Assembly: GCF_009695875.1 (NCBI RefSeq)
Contig: NZ_VUNC01000005.1
Coordinates: 124,001-188,000 of the forward strand
From: Olsenella porci
Lineage (GTDB): Bacteria; Actinomycetota; Coriobacteriia; Coriobacteriales; Atopobiaceae
Length of the DNA: 64,000 nucleotides
Reading direction: 5' to 3'
Positions 42,483 to 52,329 of the stretch are shown here, piece by piece. How positions within the stretch are numbered: position 1 is the stretch's first letter; each line of letters starts with the position of its first letter. The notes under the pieces are model-generated. The model saw nothing but the letters and a program-made list of their open reading frames with translations. It had not been told where the DNA came from and ran no database searches. A program made the position numbers and the translations under genes.

Positions 42483-42886
42483 TTGCGTTGGTTGAGCAGC
42501 GAGCGGTTGCACCCCCGCGCGTGGCAATCCGAGCGTGCCAGCAATGCGAAGAGCCAGCGGCGATACATGGGTGACACGAGTGTTTGCCCGACAAAGTGCG
42601 CAGGGAAGAGGATGGGAGGGCGGCAACTCCTCCGGCGCTTAGGAGTCCTCGTCCTCATGCGGGTTTTCGGCCGTCCGACTCACACGAGGCCTAGGAAGAT
42701 TAAGCATTCTGCCTTGAAATCCGCATGGGAACTAGCAACGCTAAGCATCGCGTCCCGAGATTTGCACGAGGTCGGGGCAGAGTAAGCAGGCGATACCTCC
42801 GCACGAGCAGGGGTACCGCAAAGTGGCAGCGTCTCTCGCCTGCATAGAGGCCAGACCCAGCAAGTTCACCTAACGTGGCGTTAGGC
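42483..42886. other. Gene-free convergent gap
   Basis: I see no gene between the DeoR terminator and the end of the tannase-like gene. The sequence is somewhat richer in A/T than its flanks and has no copy of the composite repeat family, although it lies between convergent genes like clusters B-D. Confidence 0.5.
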
Positions 42887-44350
42887 CTAGCCGCACAGGC
42901 CGTCCACCCAAGCAAAGAGTTCGTCCATCTGGTAGTCACCCGCGTGCGGGACGCCCCAGGGGATTCTGAAGTCCACGTCGCACCCGACGTTCCGAAGCCT
43001 GGTCGCGAGTATCACCGGAATGGCAAACGAGGTATCTCGGTCAAACGATCCGTGGCGGATCCTCCAGTGACGCGTTGGCATGCCGGAGCGGATGTGGGGA
43101 ATTGGGTTTATGAGGCGCACGACCTCCGGATCTGCCATCTTCCCGGAATCGCTGAAGAATCCCAGAGCCTCTCGGTCCGCAGAGAAGTGACGCGCCCCCA
43201 CAGTCTGGTCGCCAAACTCCTCGTTCTCGGGACTCGACAGGTCGGAGGCGTCAAACGCAGGGGTTGCCTTCATGCGTGTGATCGCGTGTACGTAGGCGCG
43301 CCAATCGAGCCCGCAGACCCGCTCGTCACGCACGTCGAGGGCGTTCACCTGGTCCACCGCACTTCCGGGAATGGACTTCCCGATGCTCGCGGCCACGTCC
43401 TCATGCAGGCGCAGCTCCCGCTGGGCGGAGTCGACGAGCTTGCCCACGACGAAATCCCGGAAGCTGCCGCTCCCATCTGGATTCAGAGTCAGGAGCCGTC
43501 CTTCAGGGTCGGTCAGCCCCAGTCCGTCGACGTAGTCGGGAAAGCGGGCCGCCAGTCTCGCAGAGAGCTCCATCTGGGCATCCGTCAGCTCGCCCGACAC
43601 GGGGACGCGCGTCACGACGCCGTCCACCACCTTGTGCTTGGTACGGTGCCATTCCCTCTCGCCCGCAAACTGCCACTCGTAGGCCGCGTCTGCATGCTCG
43701 AGGTTGTGGATGGGACAGAAGCAGTTGGAGGCGAACACGTCGTCGCGGCCAGAGGCGGCACCAATCCGCTCGAGGTACGGCTCGTACCCGGGGTCGTTCC
43801 CCGTAGCACCCATGAGCGCGGAGAGCGCGCCGCCCGCGCTCGTGCCGTTGGTCACGATTCGCTCCGCGTTTCCGGGAATGACATCGGCGTTGAGACGGAC
43901 AAAGCGCACGATTGCCTTTTGGTCAACCACCAGGGCAGGGGCGCGACCCACCATGCGACCCGTCTCAACTCCGCGGTAGCCAGCATCTGCCCCCTCAAAG
44001 AACTCGTCGCTGCGTTTGCCCGAGGTCCTGCCGCGCACTCCACCGGACACCACCACCAGGCCGTGCTCCAGCGCACGAAACAGCGAGTTGGCTCCCCCGT
44101 TGCGGGCGTCATCCCCCGGTTCCTCCGCAGGGCCAGGCAGGTAGCCACCCACGGAGTTGGGCATGAAGATGGGTGCCGTCACGGCGTTGTACCCTCCGAC
44201 TGACCCACCCGTAAAGTACTCCTCGGGCACAAACACGTTGACCCGCTGTATGGGGTCGACGGGCTTGGCGCAGTAGGGTGCGCCAAGAATCGCTCGGCAC
44301 GAGACCTCCCTCCCGTCCGCACGGTAGGCACGCGGGACAAACTCCCCCAC
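42887..44350 (-). CDS. Tannase-like (subtype B) alpha/beta hydrolase
   Basis: The protein has 487 residues. The nucleophile elbow is NGTSAGGALSALMGATG (Ser near residue 170), and the N-terminal part (GAPYCAKPVDPIQRVNVFVP) and overall length match bacterial subtype B tannases that hydrolyse gallate esters. The C-terminal HxxD region (IPWGVPHAGDYQMDELF) carries the probable His/Asp. There is no signal peptide, so it is cytosolic. The start is a GTG with a weak RBS; the better RBS (GAGAGGAG) lies about 30 bp further up but leads into another frame, so the true N-terminus is uncertain. Confidence 0.78.
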   Translation of the reverse strand: MGEFVPRAYRADGREVSCRAILGAPYCAKPVDPIQRVNVFVPEEYFTGGSVGGYNAVTAPIFMPNSVGGYLPGPAEEPGDDARNGGANSLFRALEHGLVVVSGGVRGRTSGKRSDEFFEGADAGYRGVETGRMVGRAPALVVDQKAIVRFVRLNADVIPGNAERIVTNGTSAGGALSALMGATGNDPGYEPYLERIGAASGRDDVFASNCFCPIHNLEHADAAYEWQFAGEREWHRTKHKVVDGVVTRVPVSGELTDAQMELSARLAARFPDYVDGLGLTDPEGRLLTLNPDGSGSFRDFVVGKLVDSAQRELRLHEDVAASIGKSIPGSAVDQVNALDVRDERVCGLDWRAYVHAITRMKATPAFDASDLSSPENEEFGDQTVGARHFSADREALGFFSDSGKMADPEVVRLINPIPHIRSGMPTRHWRIRHGSFDRDTSFAIPVILATRLRNVGCDVDFRIPWGVPHAGDYQMDELFAWVDGLCG

Positions 44351-44494
44351 GCTCAGTCGCAGCTCGTCCTGCCTCGTTCAAAGCTCCTCTCGCATGCCAG
44401 GGCGGGCGAGACGGGAGGGACAACGTTGTCCCGCCGCGACCGCCCGGACGGCATGTCTCTCAAAGGACAGGAGACCACAGCTAGTCTCGCGCGC

Positions 44495-47020
44495 CTACCG
44501 CAGCCCCAGCTCCTCCGCCAGGTAGCGGCCCGTCACCGACTCCGGGCAGGCGCACACCTGCTCGGGCGTGCCCGTACACACCACGCGCCCACCGTCCTCG
44601 CCGCCGCCTGGCCCGAGGTCGATCACGTAGTCGGAGTTGCTAACCATGTCCAGGTCGTGTTCGATCACGATGACCGTGGCGCCGTGCTCCACGAGCCCCT
44701 GCAGGACCCCAAGGAGCACCTCCACGTCTAGTGGGTGCAGGCCAATGGACGGCTCGTCAAACACGTAGAGCGCGCCGACCTGATCCCTGCCCACCTGGCT
44801 CGCAAGCTTAAGGCGCTGCGCCTCGCCGCCAGAGAGCTCCGGCGTGGCCTCTCCCAGCGTGAGGTAGCCAAGCCCAATGTCCGAGAGCACCTGAAGGCGC
44901 CTGGTGACGCTGCGGAGACCCCGCAAGCGCTCCAGCGCCTGGTCCACGGTCAGCTCCATGAGCTGGGGGAGAGACGCGCCGTCCCTCTCGCCCGCGGCCC
45001 CTCTGCCTGTGGTGCGGCGCACATCCCACGCGGCGTCGGCATAGCGCGAACCGCGGCAGTCGGGGCAGGTAATTTGGACGTCCGGGAGAAACTGCACGTC
45101 GAGCGAGATGGTCCCCGTCCCATCGCAGGTGGGGCATCTCAGCGAGCCGGTGTTGTACGAGAAGTCCCCGGCACGCAGCCCACGCTCCTTGGCGTCGGGC
45201 GTCTTGGCGAAGGCTCGCCTTAGGTCGTCCATCACGCCGGAATAGGTCGCCACCGTCGAGCGCACGTTGGCGCCGATGGGCGTGGAATCGATGAGCTCAA
45301 CACGCGACACCCCGGCCGGGTCACACGCCGCAACCGTTGGGGGGAGCGTCTCGCCCGCCGCGGCAGCGCGCAACGCCGGGACCAGGCACTCCAGCACAAG
45401 CGTGGTTTTCCCCGAGCCAGACACCCCCGTGACCGCCACCAAGCGCCCCACGGGGACATCCACGGAGAGGGGTCGGACTGTATGGACCTGGTTCGTCTCC
45501 AGGTGGATCCTCCCGCTCGCAAACACGTCGTCGGGGGTCGCGCGGTCTCGCACCCGGATGCGCCTCTCCCCCGATAGGAACGGCGCGATGCGAGAGTTGC
45601 GGTCCCTCTCGACCTCCCCGACCGTGCCCTGGGCGATGACCGTGCCGCCGTTGGCACCCGACCCGGGACCGATCTCGATGATGTGGTCCGCATGGCGCAG
45701 CACGCGGACGTCGTGGTCCACCAGCACCACCGAGTTGCCATCTGCCATGAGGTCATCGACCACGCCCAGCAGACCCTCGACGTTTGCGGGATGCAGGCCA
45801 ATAGAGGGCTCGTCCAACACGTACAGGACGCCCGTGGTGCGGTTGCGCACCGCACGCGCAAGCTGCACCCGCTGGAGCTCGCCGTTTGAGAGGGTCGAGC
45901 TCGCGCGATCGAGCGACAGGTATCCCAGACCAAGCTGGCGGAGGCGGGCGATGGGCTCTGCCATCGAGTCCACCACCTGGTGGGCGATGGGCGCCACCTC
46001 GGCGGGGAGGGTGCCCTCGACTCCTGGTAGCCACTCGGCGAGCTGGTCGAGGGTCATCATGGTCGCCTGCGCCAGGTTGATGTCACGCACCAGTGGGTCG
46101 CGTGCCGCGGCTGAGAGGCGCGTTCCGTGGCAGTCGGGGCAGGGACCCTCGCGCAGGAACCTCGCGATGCGTCGGTACGCGCTCTCGGTCTTGGCCTTGG
46201 CCAGGGCGTTCTCCACCGTCGCGACCGCCGAGTAGTAGGTGAAGTCGAGCTCGGTGGCGGTGTCGTTCCCCTTGTTGTGGTACAGGATGTGGCGCTTCTC
46301 CGCGGGACCGTGGAACACGATCTCGCGCTCCTCTGGCGTCAGCTGGTTGAAGGGGACGTTGGTCCGCACGCCCATCTCGCGGCACACGTCCTTCATGAGC
46401 GACCACATGAGCGTGCCCCACACCACAACGGCACCCTCGTCGATCGTCTTGGTCTCGTCGGGTACGAGCGCGGACTCGTCCACCAGGCGCATGACTCCGG
46501 TGCCCCCGCAGGTGGGACAGGCGCCGTCGCTGTTAAAGGCAAGCTCCTCTGCGCCACGGCCATAGAACTCCGCCCCGCACGTGGGGCAGACGATAGGCTT
46601 CTCCAGCGCCACGTTCATGGTGGGCGGGCAGCGGTGCCCGTTGGGGCAGGTGTAGGAGCCCACACGGGAGAAGAGCAGGCGGAGTCCGTTGAGCAGCTCG
46701 GTGGACGTGCCGAAGGTCGAGCGCACCCCCGGCACGGCAGGGCGCTGCCTAAGGGCGAGCGCCGCCGGCACGTACTCGACCAGGTCGACATCTGCCCGGG
46801 AGCTCTGCGAGATGCGCCGCCGCGTGTACGTTGAGAGCGCCTCCAGGTAGCGGCGGCTACCCTCCGCGTACAGCGTCCCCAGCGCCAGGCTCGACTTGCC
46901 CGAGCCCGACACGCCAGCGATTCCCACGAGCTTGCCCAGGGGCACGTCCACGTCGATGTTCTTAAGGTTGTGGACGCGCGCACCTCTCACGCGTATGCAA
47001 GTCGGTCCGTTCTGAGCCAT
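44495..47020 (-). CDS. UvrA-like ABC ATPase (UvrA2 / drug-resistance class)
   Basis: The protein has 841 residues, about 100 shorter than UvrA. Two ABC domains: Walker [10 protein letters not shown] and GVSGSGKTT, signatures [12 protein letters not shown] and [12 protein letters not shown], and Walker [15 protein letters not shown] and [14 protein letters not shown]. Zinc-type CxxC pairs are [32 protein letters not shown] and CPDCRGSR. It lacks part of the UvrB-interaction/insertion region by length, which is typical of UvrA2 paralogues linked to drug resistance or self-protection. ATG 47020 follows RBS GGGGGGAGGG. Confidence 0.9.
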   Translation of the reverse strand: MAQNGPTCIRVRGARVHNLKNIDVDVPLGKLVGIAGVSGSGKSSLALGTLYAEGSRRYLEALSTYTRRRISQSSRADVDLVEYVPAALALRQRPAVPGVRSTFGTSTELLNGLRLLFSRVGSYTCPNGHRCPPTMNVALEKPIVCPTCGAEFYGRGAEELAFNSDGACPTCGGTGVMRLVDESALVPDETKTIDEGAVVVWGTLMWSLMKDVCREMGVRTNVPFNQLTPEEREIVFHGPAEKRHILYHNKGNDTATELDFTYYSAVATVENALAKAKTESAYRRIARFLREGPCPDCHGTRLSAAARDPLVRDINLAQATMMTLDQLAEWLPGVEGTLPAEVAPIAHQVVDSMAEPIARLRQLGLGYLSLDRASSTLSNGELQRVQLARAVRNRTTGVLYVLDEPSIGLHPANVEGLLGVVDDLMADGNSVVLVDHDVRVLRHADHIIEIGPGSGANGGTVIAQGTVGEVERDRNSRIAPFLSGERRIRVRDRATPDDVFASGRIHLETNQVHTVRPLSVDVPVGRLVAVTGVSGSGKTTLVLECLVPALRAAAAGETLPPTVAACDPAGVSRVELIDSTPIGANVRSTVATYSGVMDDLRRAFAKTPDAKERGLRAGDFSYNTGSLRCPTCDGTGTISLDVQFLPDVQITCPDCRGSRYADAAWDVRRTTGRGAAGERDGASLPQLMELTVDQALERLRGLRSVTRRLQVLSDIGLGYLTLGEATPELSGGEAQRLKLASQVGRDQVGALYVFDEPSIGLHPLDVEVLLGVLQGLVEHGATVIVIEHDLDMVSNSDYVIDLGPGGGEDGGRVVCTGTPEQVCACPESVTGRYLAEELGLR

Positions 47021-47073
47021 GGGCCCTCCCCCCCTCGCACCGCAGGCCGTAGACACAAGGGGGAGGAGGGCAA

Positions 47074-48186
47074 TCAGCCCTCGAACGGAAAGCGGTACGG
47101 GAGCCCCAGCTCGTCTCGCACCTCGACAAGCTCGCGCTGCACTGCCTCACCAACCGGCACGCCCCTGTCCCTGCGGTCGAGCCAAGCGAGATATTCCTTC
47201 TCCCCAGCAGTATAGATGCGATCGTATCCGGGGGCCCTCTTGGAGGCGCGTAGCTCGCGGCAGATGTCGCCGGCGACCTTCTTGAACGTCTCGCGCCCGC
47301 AGAAGGCATCGGGGTCCACGACAAAGAAGAAGTGGCCCAAGTGGTACATCTGCGGTGAGCCGTCAGGCGAGACGCCCGTAAGCGCCTTCATGAACTGGCC
47401 TCCGGCGAGGGCGGCGGAGAGTATCTCGACCGTTGCCGCATAGCCATATCCCTTGTAGCCGCACATCTTGTCGTCCGGGCCGCCGCCAAGCGGTGCCAGT
47501 GCCGCCGTGCCCTCAACGAGCATCCGCAGGATCTCCTTGGAGTCTGTGACGGAGGAGCCGTCCTGCGTCACGACCATGCCTGGAGGGGTGGGCTTACCCT
47601 CGCGCGCGTAGTACTCGATCTTGCCGCGCTGCACGATCGAGGTGGCACAGTCGATGCAGAACGGAAACTCCTCGTCGGTGGGAAGCGCGAAGGTGAGGGG
47701 GTTGGTGCCCATCATGTTCTCGACGCCAAAGGTCGGTGCGATCGACGGGCGAGCGTTGGTTCCCACCAGGCCGATCATGCCCTCCCTGCTCGCCATCGTC
47801 GCCCAGTAGCCCGCGATGCCAAAGTGGGTGGAGTTGCGGATGGCGCCACCAGCCATACCGTTGGCACGCGCCTTCTCTATCAGCATCTTCATGACGCGGT
47901 ACGAGGCGACCATGCCCATGCCGTCGTGGGCGTCCGCCACCACGGTGGTGGGCGTCTCCCTCACGATCTCGAGGTCGGTCTTGGGCAGGAGGGTGCCGCG
48001 CTTGATGCGGTCGATGTAGATGGGCTTGAAGCGGTTGCACCCGTGACTCTCGATGCCGCGACGGTCGCTCTCGAGAAGAACGTCCGCGCATATCTTCGCG
48101 TCGTCCTCTGGCACGCCGTATCCCTTGAAGGCGTCGACGAGGAACGAGTTCATGAGGTCCCAGGGCACGTATGGTCTTGTTTCCAT
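47074..48186 (-). CDS. Malate/L-lactate dehydrogenase family (Ldh2) oxidoreductase
   Basis: The protein has 370 residues. Characteristic Ldh2 segments are RRGIESHGCNRF (with the conserved His), VVADAHDGMGMVAS, NSTHFGIAGYWATMAS, TNARPSIAPTFG, MGTNPLTFALPT and KGYGYAATVEILSAAL. The fold differs from the classical Rossmann dehydrogenases and uses NAD(P) to oxidise or reduce 2-hydroxy acids such as malate, lactate or ureidoglycolate. The substrate is not certain. It lies 53 bp upstream of the UvrA-like gene on the same strand. RBS GGGGGGAGTG precedes ATG 48186. Confidence 0.9.
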   Translation of the reverse strand: METRPYVPWDLMNSFLVDAFKGYGVPEDDAKICADVLLESDRRGIESHGCNRFKPIYIDRIKRGTLLPKTDLEIVRETPTTVVADAHDGMGMVASYRVMKMLIEKARANGMAGGAIRNSTHFGIAGYWATMASREGMIGLVGTNARPSIAPTFGVENMMGTNPLTFALPTDEEFPFCIDCATSIVQRGKIEYYAREGKPTPPGMVVTQDGSSVTDSKEILRMLVEGTAALAPLGGGPDDKMCGYKGYGYAATVEILSAALAGGQFMKALTGVSPDGSPQMYHLGHFFFVVDPDAFCGRETFKKVAGDICRELRASKRAPGYDRIYTAGEKEYLAWLDRRDRGVPVGEAVQRELVEVRDELGLPYRFPFEG

Positions 48187-48311
48187 GTGGCACTCCCCCC
48201 TTGGTTGGACGGCTCCCACGATTATCGCCACGACCAAGGCGAAGTGCGGATACGCCGTGCGGGAGCGGGGCAAATGCGTAGGCAAGCGATTGGGGCGCGC
48301 TTCTCGGCGCT

Positions 48312-48348
48312 CGGCCCACCACACTGCATCAGGCAGCGCGGTGGGCCG
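48312..48348 (-). terminator. Stem-loop past butyrate kinase remnant
   Basis: CGGCCCACC (48312-48320) pairs with GGTGGGCCG (48340-48348). It follows the remnant's stop by 36 bp on the minus strand and may be the original terminator; the U-run is weak. Confidence 0.5.
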
Positions 48349-48384
48349 ATTAAGCCGAAACTTTATGGGCAGACAAGGCAGGGG

Positions 48385-48885
48385 TTACTTGTCAAAGCCC
48401 TGGAACACGGGAATGCCTGTATACTCCCTCGCGTCTTCCTCCCCGTTCAGCACGCGACGGGCACCAGCAGCCATGGCCTCGAGCTCAAACTCGCCAGGAT
48501 ACGCCGTGACCGGGGCGATCCAGCCGCACCTCTCGCGAACCGCTTCGACGAGGGCGTCGCTGTGCACCATCCCGCCACCGAGGAGAATCCCGTCGACGTC
48601 TCCGCCGAGCACGGCGGCCATGGCTCCGACCCACTTGCAGATCTGGTAGACCAGGGTATCCCAGACGCGGGCCGCCTCAGCGTCGCCCTTCTCGGCCCTT
48701 GCCTGGACCTCGCGGGCATCGTTGGTCCCAAGCAGGTTCACGAAGCCGCCGTTCTTGAGGCAGAGCTTGTGGACCTGGCCCGCATCCATTCCGCTCTTGA
48801 TGAGCCCCAAGACCTCGACAACCGGAAGGCTACCGCAACGCGTCGGCGTCATGGGCCCCTCGCCGCCGACGATGTCCTATCTGGG
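48385..48885 (-). pseudogene. Butyrate kinase remnant (C-terminal ~160 residues)
   Basis: The frame encodes the C-terminal part of a butyrate kinase (full length about 355 residues). Matching segments include GSLPVVEVLGLIKSG, NLLGTNDAREV, ICKWVGAMAAVLGGDVDGIL, LGGGMVHSDALVEAV and APVTAYPGEFELEAMAAGA. Homology continues upstream of the first ATG (DIVGGEGPMTP) until an in-frame TAG at 48884-48886. The N-terminal half with the ATP site is missing, and the sequence beyond shows no butyrate kinase. A short product from ATG 48852 is possible but could not be an active kinase. Confidence 0.8.
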
Positions 48886-49086
48886 GTAATGGATGCGCAG
48901 GCAAGAAGCCACGGACCTTATCGGCTACAAGTCTCCGTCTCCTACGAAACGTCCTGCGTCCTCACGTTTGCCGTGCTGGAGACGTCAGGCTAACCTCGCT
49001 GCCACGTCAGCACTGATGCGTGGGGGCATCAGCCAATACCACTCGCCTGAACCACGAAGGACAGCGAGCCTCTCCCCCTGCCCTAC

Positions 49087-49127
49087 CAATTGCCAGCTCC
49101 ATCTCCTTCGCATGGGGCTGGCAATTG
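49087..49127. other. Perfect 11-bp stem-loop
   Basis: CAATTGCCAGC (49087-49097) pairs with GCTGGCAATTG (49117-49127), with an inner CCAT/ATGG pair. No T-run follows. It may be a terminator relic or a regulatory site. Confidence 0.5.
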
Positions 49128-49169
49128 TGTGCAGATGAAGGTCGATTCAGCCATCTCCAGCAACATATC

Positions 49170-49198
49170 TTGACCTGAAGTCAGGTTTAGGTTCTACC
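49170..49198 (+). promoter_or_regulatory. MerR-type promoter of alpha/beta hydrolase gene
   Basis: A -35 (TTGACC) overlaps the dyad ACCTGA-AG-TCAGGT, and a -10-like TTCTAC follows at an apparently long spacing. A dyad inside an overlong spacer is the hallmark of promoters twisted open by MerR-family activators. Confidence 0.5.
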
Positions 49199-49245
49199 TT
49201 CGTCATGTCAAAGCGAGAGGCACAAGCGAAAGCGGAGGAATCACC

Positions 49246-50229
49246 ATGATGAAGGCAGAGAAGCTCGACCTTACACAGGAGTGGGACAAGACGTTTCCGC
49301 GTGACGAGCGCGTAGACCACGAGAAGGTGACGTTCGTCACACGGTACGGCATCACCCTTGCCGCAGACCTGTACAAGCCGAAGGGTGCGGAGGGCAAGCT
49401 ATCCGCCATCGCGGTGTGCGGTCCGTTTGGAGCCGTGAAGGAGCAGGCCAGCGGCCTGTACGCCCAGGAGATGGCGACGCGCGGCTTACTCGCTATCGCC
49501 TTTGATCCCTCATTCACAGGCGAGAGCGGCGGCCAACCCAGGCGCGTGGCTTCCCCGGACATCAACACCGAGGACTTCTGCGCCGCGGTCGACTACCTGA
49601 GCTGCCGAGAAGACGTAGACCCGGATCGCATTGGCATCATCGGCATCTGCGGCTTTGGTGGCATGGCGATTAACGCTGCCGCTCTGGACCCACGCATCAA
49701 GGCGACCGCAGCCATGACCATGTACGACATGTCGCGCGTTACCCGCGAGGGCTACTTTGGCTCCACCGACAGCAAGGAGGCCCGCGACGAGCAGCGCCGC
49801 GCCTGGGCAGCCCAGCGCACCGCCGACTACAAGGCAGGCGAGTACACACGCGCGGGCGGCGTGGTGGACCCACTGCCCAATGACGCCCCGCAGTTCGTGC
49901 GCGACTACCACGACTACTACAAGACGCCTCGCGGCTACCACGAGCGTTCGGGCAACTCCACCGACGGATGGAACGCCACAGGCACCATCTCGTTCATGAA
50001 CCAGCCGCTGCTGGACATGGCTTGCGAGATTGACACGCCCGTCCTTCTCGTCCACGGCGAGAAGGCCCACTCTCGCTACTTCAGCGAGGGGGCCTACGAG
50101 CGCCTTAGGGGCGACAACAAGGAGCTCGTGATCATTCCGGGTGCCAGCCACGTGGACCTCTACGACAACCGCGACACCATCCCGTTTGACAGGCTCGAGG
50201 CGTTCTTTGGCAAGAGCCTCATCAGGTAG
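49246..50229 (+). CDS. Alpha/beta hydrolase with Cys in the nucleophile elbow
   Basis: The protein has 327 residues and no signal peptide. The fold is of the dienelactone-hydrolase/YcjY type: KVTFVTRYGITLAADLYKP at the start, IGIIGICGFGGMAINAA as nucleophile elbow (about 130-146), TPVLLVHGEKAHSRYFSEGAY near the acid residue, and IPGASHVDLYD with the catalytic His. The elbow has Cys instead of Ser (G-I-C-G-F-G), as in dienelactone hydrolases. The substrate is unknown. A MerR-type promoter is upstream. Confidence 0.82.
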   Translation: MMKAEKLDLTQEWDKTFPRDERVDHEKVTFVTRYGITLAADLYKPKGAEGKLSAIAVCGPFGAVKEQASGLYAQEMATRGLLAIAFDPSFTGESGGQPRRVASPDINTEDFCAAVDYLSCREDVDPDRIGIIGICGFGGMAINAAALDPRIKATAAMTMYDMSRVTREGYFGSTDSKEARDEQRRAWAAQRTADYKAGEYTRAGGVVDPLPNDAPQFVRDYHDYYKTPRGYHERSGNSTDGWNATGTISFMNQPLLDMACEIDTPVLLVHGEKAHSRYFSEGAYERLRGDNKELVIIPGASHVDLYDNRDTIPFDRLEAFFGKSLIR

Positions 50230-50282
50230 AAACTCGCAAGCAAGATGGATCCGAACGCGAGAGCTGATGCATCGGAGCCATA

Positions 50283-50349
50283 CCGCGGAATCGTCCGACC
50301 ACGCCCACCGCGACGGTGATCTCAGGGGGCGTGGGCGCCGATTCCGCGG
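50283..50349. terminator. Bidirectional stem-loop between convergent genes
   Basis: CCGCGGAATCG (50283-50293) pairs perfectly with CGATTCCGCGG (50339-50349); inner CCACGCCC can pair with GGGCGTGG. It lies midway between the hydrolase and Dus stops. Confidence 0.65.
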
Positions 50350-50386
50350 GTTACGGTAGGGGGCAACTCACCTGGCGTTGAGATGC

Positions 50387-51355
50387 CTATGCCAGGCTCC
50401 CTCGCCGTCGATATGACGCCTCGTCAGCCAGTCGTCCCCGTTCAAAGACAGCGGCTGCCGCCGTGACGTATTGCTCGACCTTTCTAACCTTCCTGATCGT
50501 GCGCCAGACCGAGACCGGGTCCTCGAATGCGTACTGCACATAGGACCACCACTCCTTCATGCGCAAGACGGCATTGCCGCCCATCTCGTCCTCGTAGCCC
50601 TCAAACAGGAGGTCGTGGAACCCCTCGAGCTCGTCGATGGTGACGGCGTGCCCACCCCTCGCCATTCGCCCCAGGGCGGGGTTGGCGAGGATGCCCCTCC
50701 CGAGCATCACTCGACTCGCGTCCGGAAACGCCCGCTCAAGCGCGTTGATGTCGTCAAGGGAGAACATGTCGCCGTTGTAGGTCACGGGGAAGGGAGCCCG
50801 GGCGAGCGTCTCGCCAAACGCCTGCCAGCGCGGCGTCCCGCCATAGCCATCCTCCAGCAGGCGAGGATGAACGATGAGCTCGGCAAGCGGGTAACGGCAG
50901 TAGATGTCGAGAATCCGCTCGTACTCATCGACGCTCGCAATGCCAAGGCGGGTCTTCACGGACACCGGGATGGGCGATTCCTCCGTCACTTTGCCCAAAA
51001 ACGCGTCGAGCCCATCCGGATCGCCGAGAAACCCTGCGCCCTTGCCCCGCGAAGTCACGGTACGCGAGGGGCACCCCAGGTTGAGGTTCACCTCACCAAA
51101 GCCCATCTTGGCCAGAAGCCTCGCCGCCCAAACGAACTCGTCCGCATCTCTGGTCAACAACTGGGGCACCAGCCTGGGGTCGGGATTCTCGCCCGGGCAG
51201 AGCTCCCTCAAGTCGCGCTTGCCAAAGCCGCTTCCCACCCGCGGGGGCCTGATGAAGGGAGAGTAGTAGCGATCGAGCGCCCCAAAGCATTCTGCATGGG
51301 CAGCACGAAACACGTGCCCCGTTATCCCCTCCATTGGTGCAAGCGACAGAATCAT
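50387..51355 (-). CDS. tRNA-dihydrouridine synthase family protein
   Basis: The protein has 322 residues. The FMN-binding TIM barrel starts LSLAPMEGITGHVFRA. The catalytic Cys is in EVNLNLGCPSRTVTSRGKGAGFL. Lys in VSVKTRLG, His in LIVHPRLLEDGY and VMLGRGILANP (phosphate site) complete the Dus pattern. It reduces uridines in the D-loop of tRNA. The start ATG 51355 follows RBS GGGAGGGG. Length is normal for the family. Confidence 0.9.
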   Translation of the reverse strand: MILSLAPMEGITGHVFRAAHAECFGALDRYYSPFIRPPRVGSGFGKRDLRELCPGENPDPRLVPQLLTRDADEFVWAARLLAKMGFGEVNLNLGCPSRTVTSRGKGAGFLGDPDGLDAFLGKVTEESPIPVSVKTRLGIASVDEYERILDIYCRYPLAELIVHPRLLEDGYGGTPRWQAFGETLARAPFPVTYNGDMFSLDDINALERAFPDASRVMLGRGILANPALGRMARGGHAVTIDELEGFHDLLFEGYEDEMGGNAVLRMKEWWSYVQYAFEDPVSVWRTIRKVRKVEQYVTAAAAVFERGRLADEASYRRRGSLA

Positions 51356-51588
51356 TGGCCCCTCCCACCTAAAGGCTCCCACCGCTTTCAAGCATACGAG
51401 TGCACACCAGGAAATCGAGCGGACATCTCCCTCCCACCCTCCAGCACGCAACGAGAGTTCCAGGGGCTCGACCCACGCACATCCTCGGGCTGCCTCCCCT
51501 GCACGACGCTTCAGGACGCACCTTTGAAACGGGGTCGCTACAATGGCAGCGTATTCCCTGGCATCCCGGTTGCCCAGTAGGAGAGATC

Positions 51589-52095
51589 GTGACCAAGCTG
51601 TACATCGACGCCGACGCCTGCCCCGTCACGCGTGAGGCACTGGCAGCCGCAAGGGTTCAAGGCGTCCCCTGCATCATCGCCGGAAACTCCACCCAAAACC
51701 TGGAGCGATACATCCACGCTTCGGACCCACGCGAGCCACAAGACCCCTCTCGCCCCGACCGCGGCTTCTGGGTGGACACGATCCAGGTGGGCGTTGGTGC
51801 CGACTCGGCGGACTTCGCGATCGCCTCCGCCGTCACCCCCGCTGACGTGGTGGTGACGCAGGACATTGGACTCGCCGACATCGTCCTCGGACGAGGCGCG
51901 CGTGCAATCGGGGTGCGCGGCCACGTGTACAACCCTCTCACCATCGACTCGATGATGTTCATCCGCCACGAGGAGAAGAAGGTGCGCAGGGCGGGAGGCA
52001 GGACCAAAGGCCCGGCCGCATTCACGGACGAGGACAGGGAGCGCTTCTCTCACAACCTCGCCCGATTGTTGCGGGAGGCACACCAGGCAGGATGA
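51589..52095 (+). CDS. YaiI/YqxD family protein (UPF0178)
   Basis: The protein has 168 residues from a GTG with RBS AGGAGAG. The N-terminus KLYIDADACPV, the middle VVVTQDIGLADIVLGRGARAIGVRGHVY, and the end GPAAFTDEDRERFSHNL are the hallmarks of UPF0178. The family has a PIN-like/NYN-like fold with conserved acidic residues (Asp at 6 and 8) and may be a nuclease; function is not established. Single gene. Confidence 0.9.
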   Translation: MTKLYIDADACPVTREALAAARVQGVPCIIAGNSTQNLERYIHASDPREPQDPSRPDRGFWVDTIQVGVGADSADFAIASAVTPADVVVTQDIGLADIVLGRGARAIGVRGHVYNPLTIDSMMFIRHEEKKVRRAGGRTKGPAAFTDEDRERFSHNLARLLREAHQAG

Positions 52096-52329
52096 CCGCG
52101 CAGACGCTAGCAGCGCTAGAATGCGCCTCCGTCATCGTCGGGCCCACCGCCCGTCAGGGTGGAAACGGGCCTTCATCAGAAACGCCCACCTGGAGAATGC
52201 CTCTCAGTTGCCACGCGCACTATTCCCCCGCCAGAGGGGCTTCTCTATGGCATCGGCCACACCGAAAGCTGAGGCATTTGCCACATTGGGAGCTAGGCCC
52301 TTCGCCGCGTTCCCCTCACGCGCAAGGCG

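Larger units (their letters stand above)
48887..49245. other. Gene-free region upstream of alpha/beta hydrolase gene
   Basis: No supported gene. It holds the break point of the butyrate kinase remnant, an 11-bp hairpin at 49087 and the hydrolase promoter at 49170. Confidence 0.5.

Noticed and set aside
44109-44423. Alternative TTG-started frame at the tannase-like gene using the strong upstream RBS
   Set aside because: It gives a protein without any homology; only the GTG frame carries the hydrolase. The RBS mismatch is reported as a finding instead.
52203-52300. Possible degenerate copy of the composite repeat (CTCAGTTGCCAC; GCTGAGGCATTTGCCACA)
   Set aside because: It lies in a convergent gap like the true clusters, but the matches are short and the order of half-motifs does not fit the unit.
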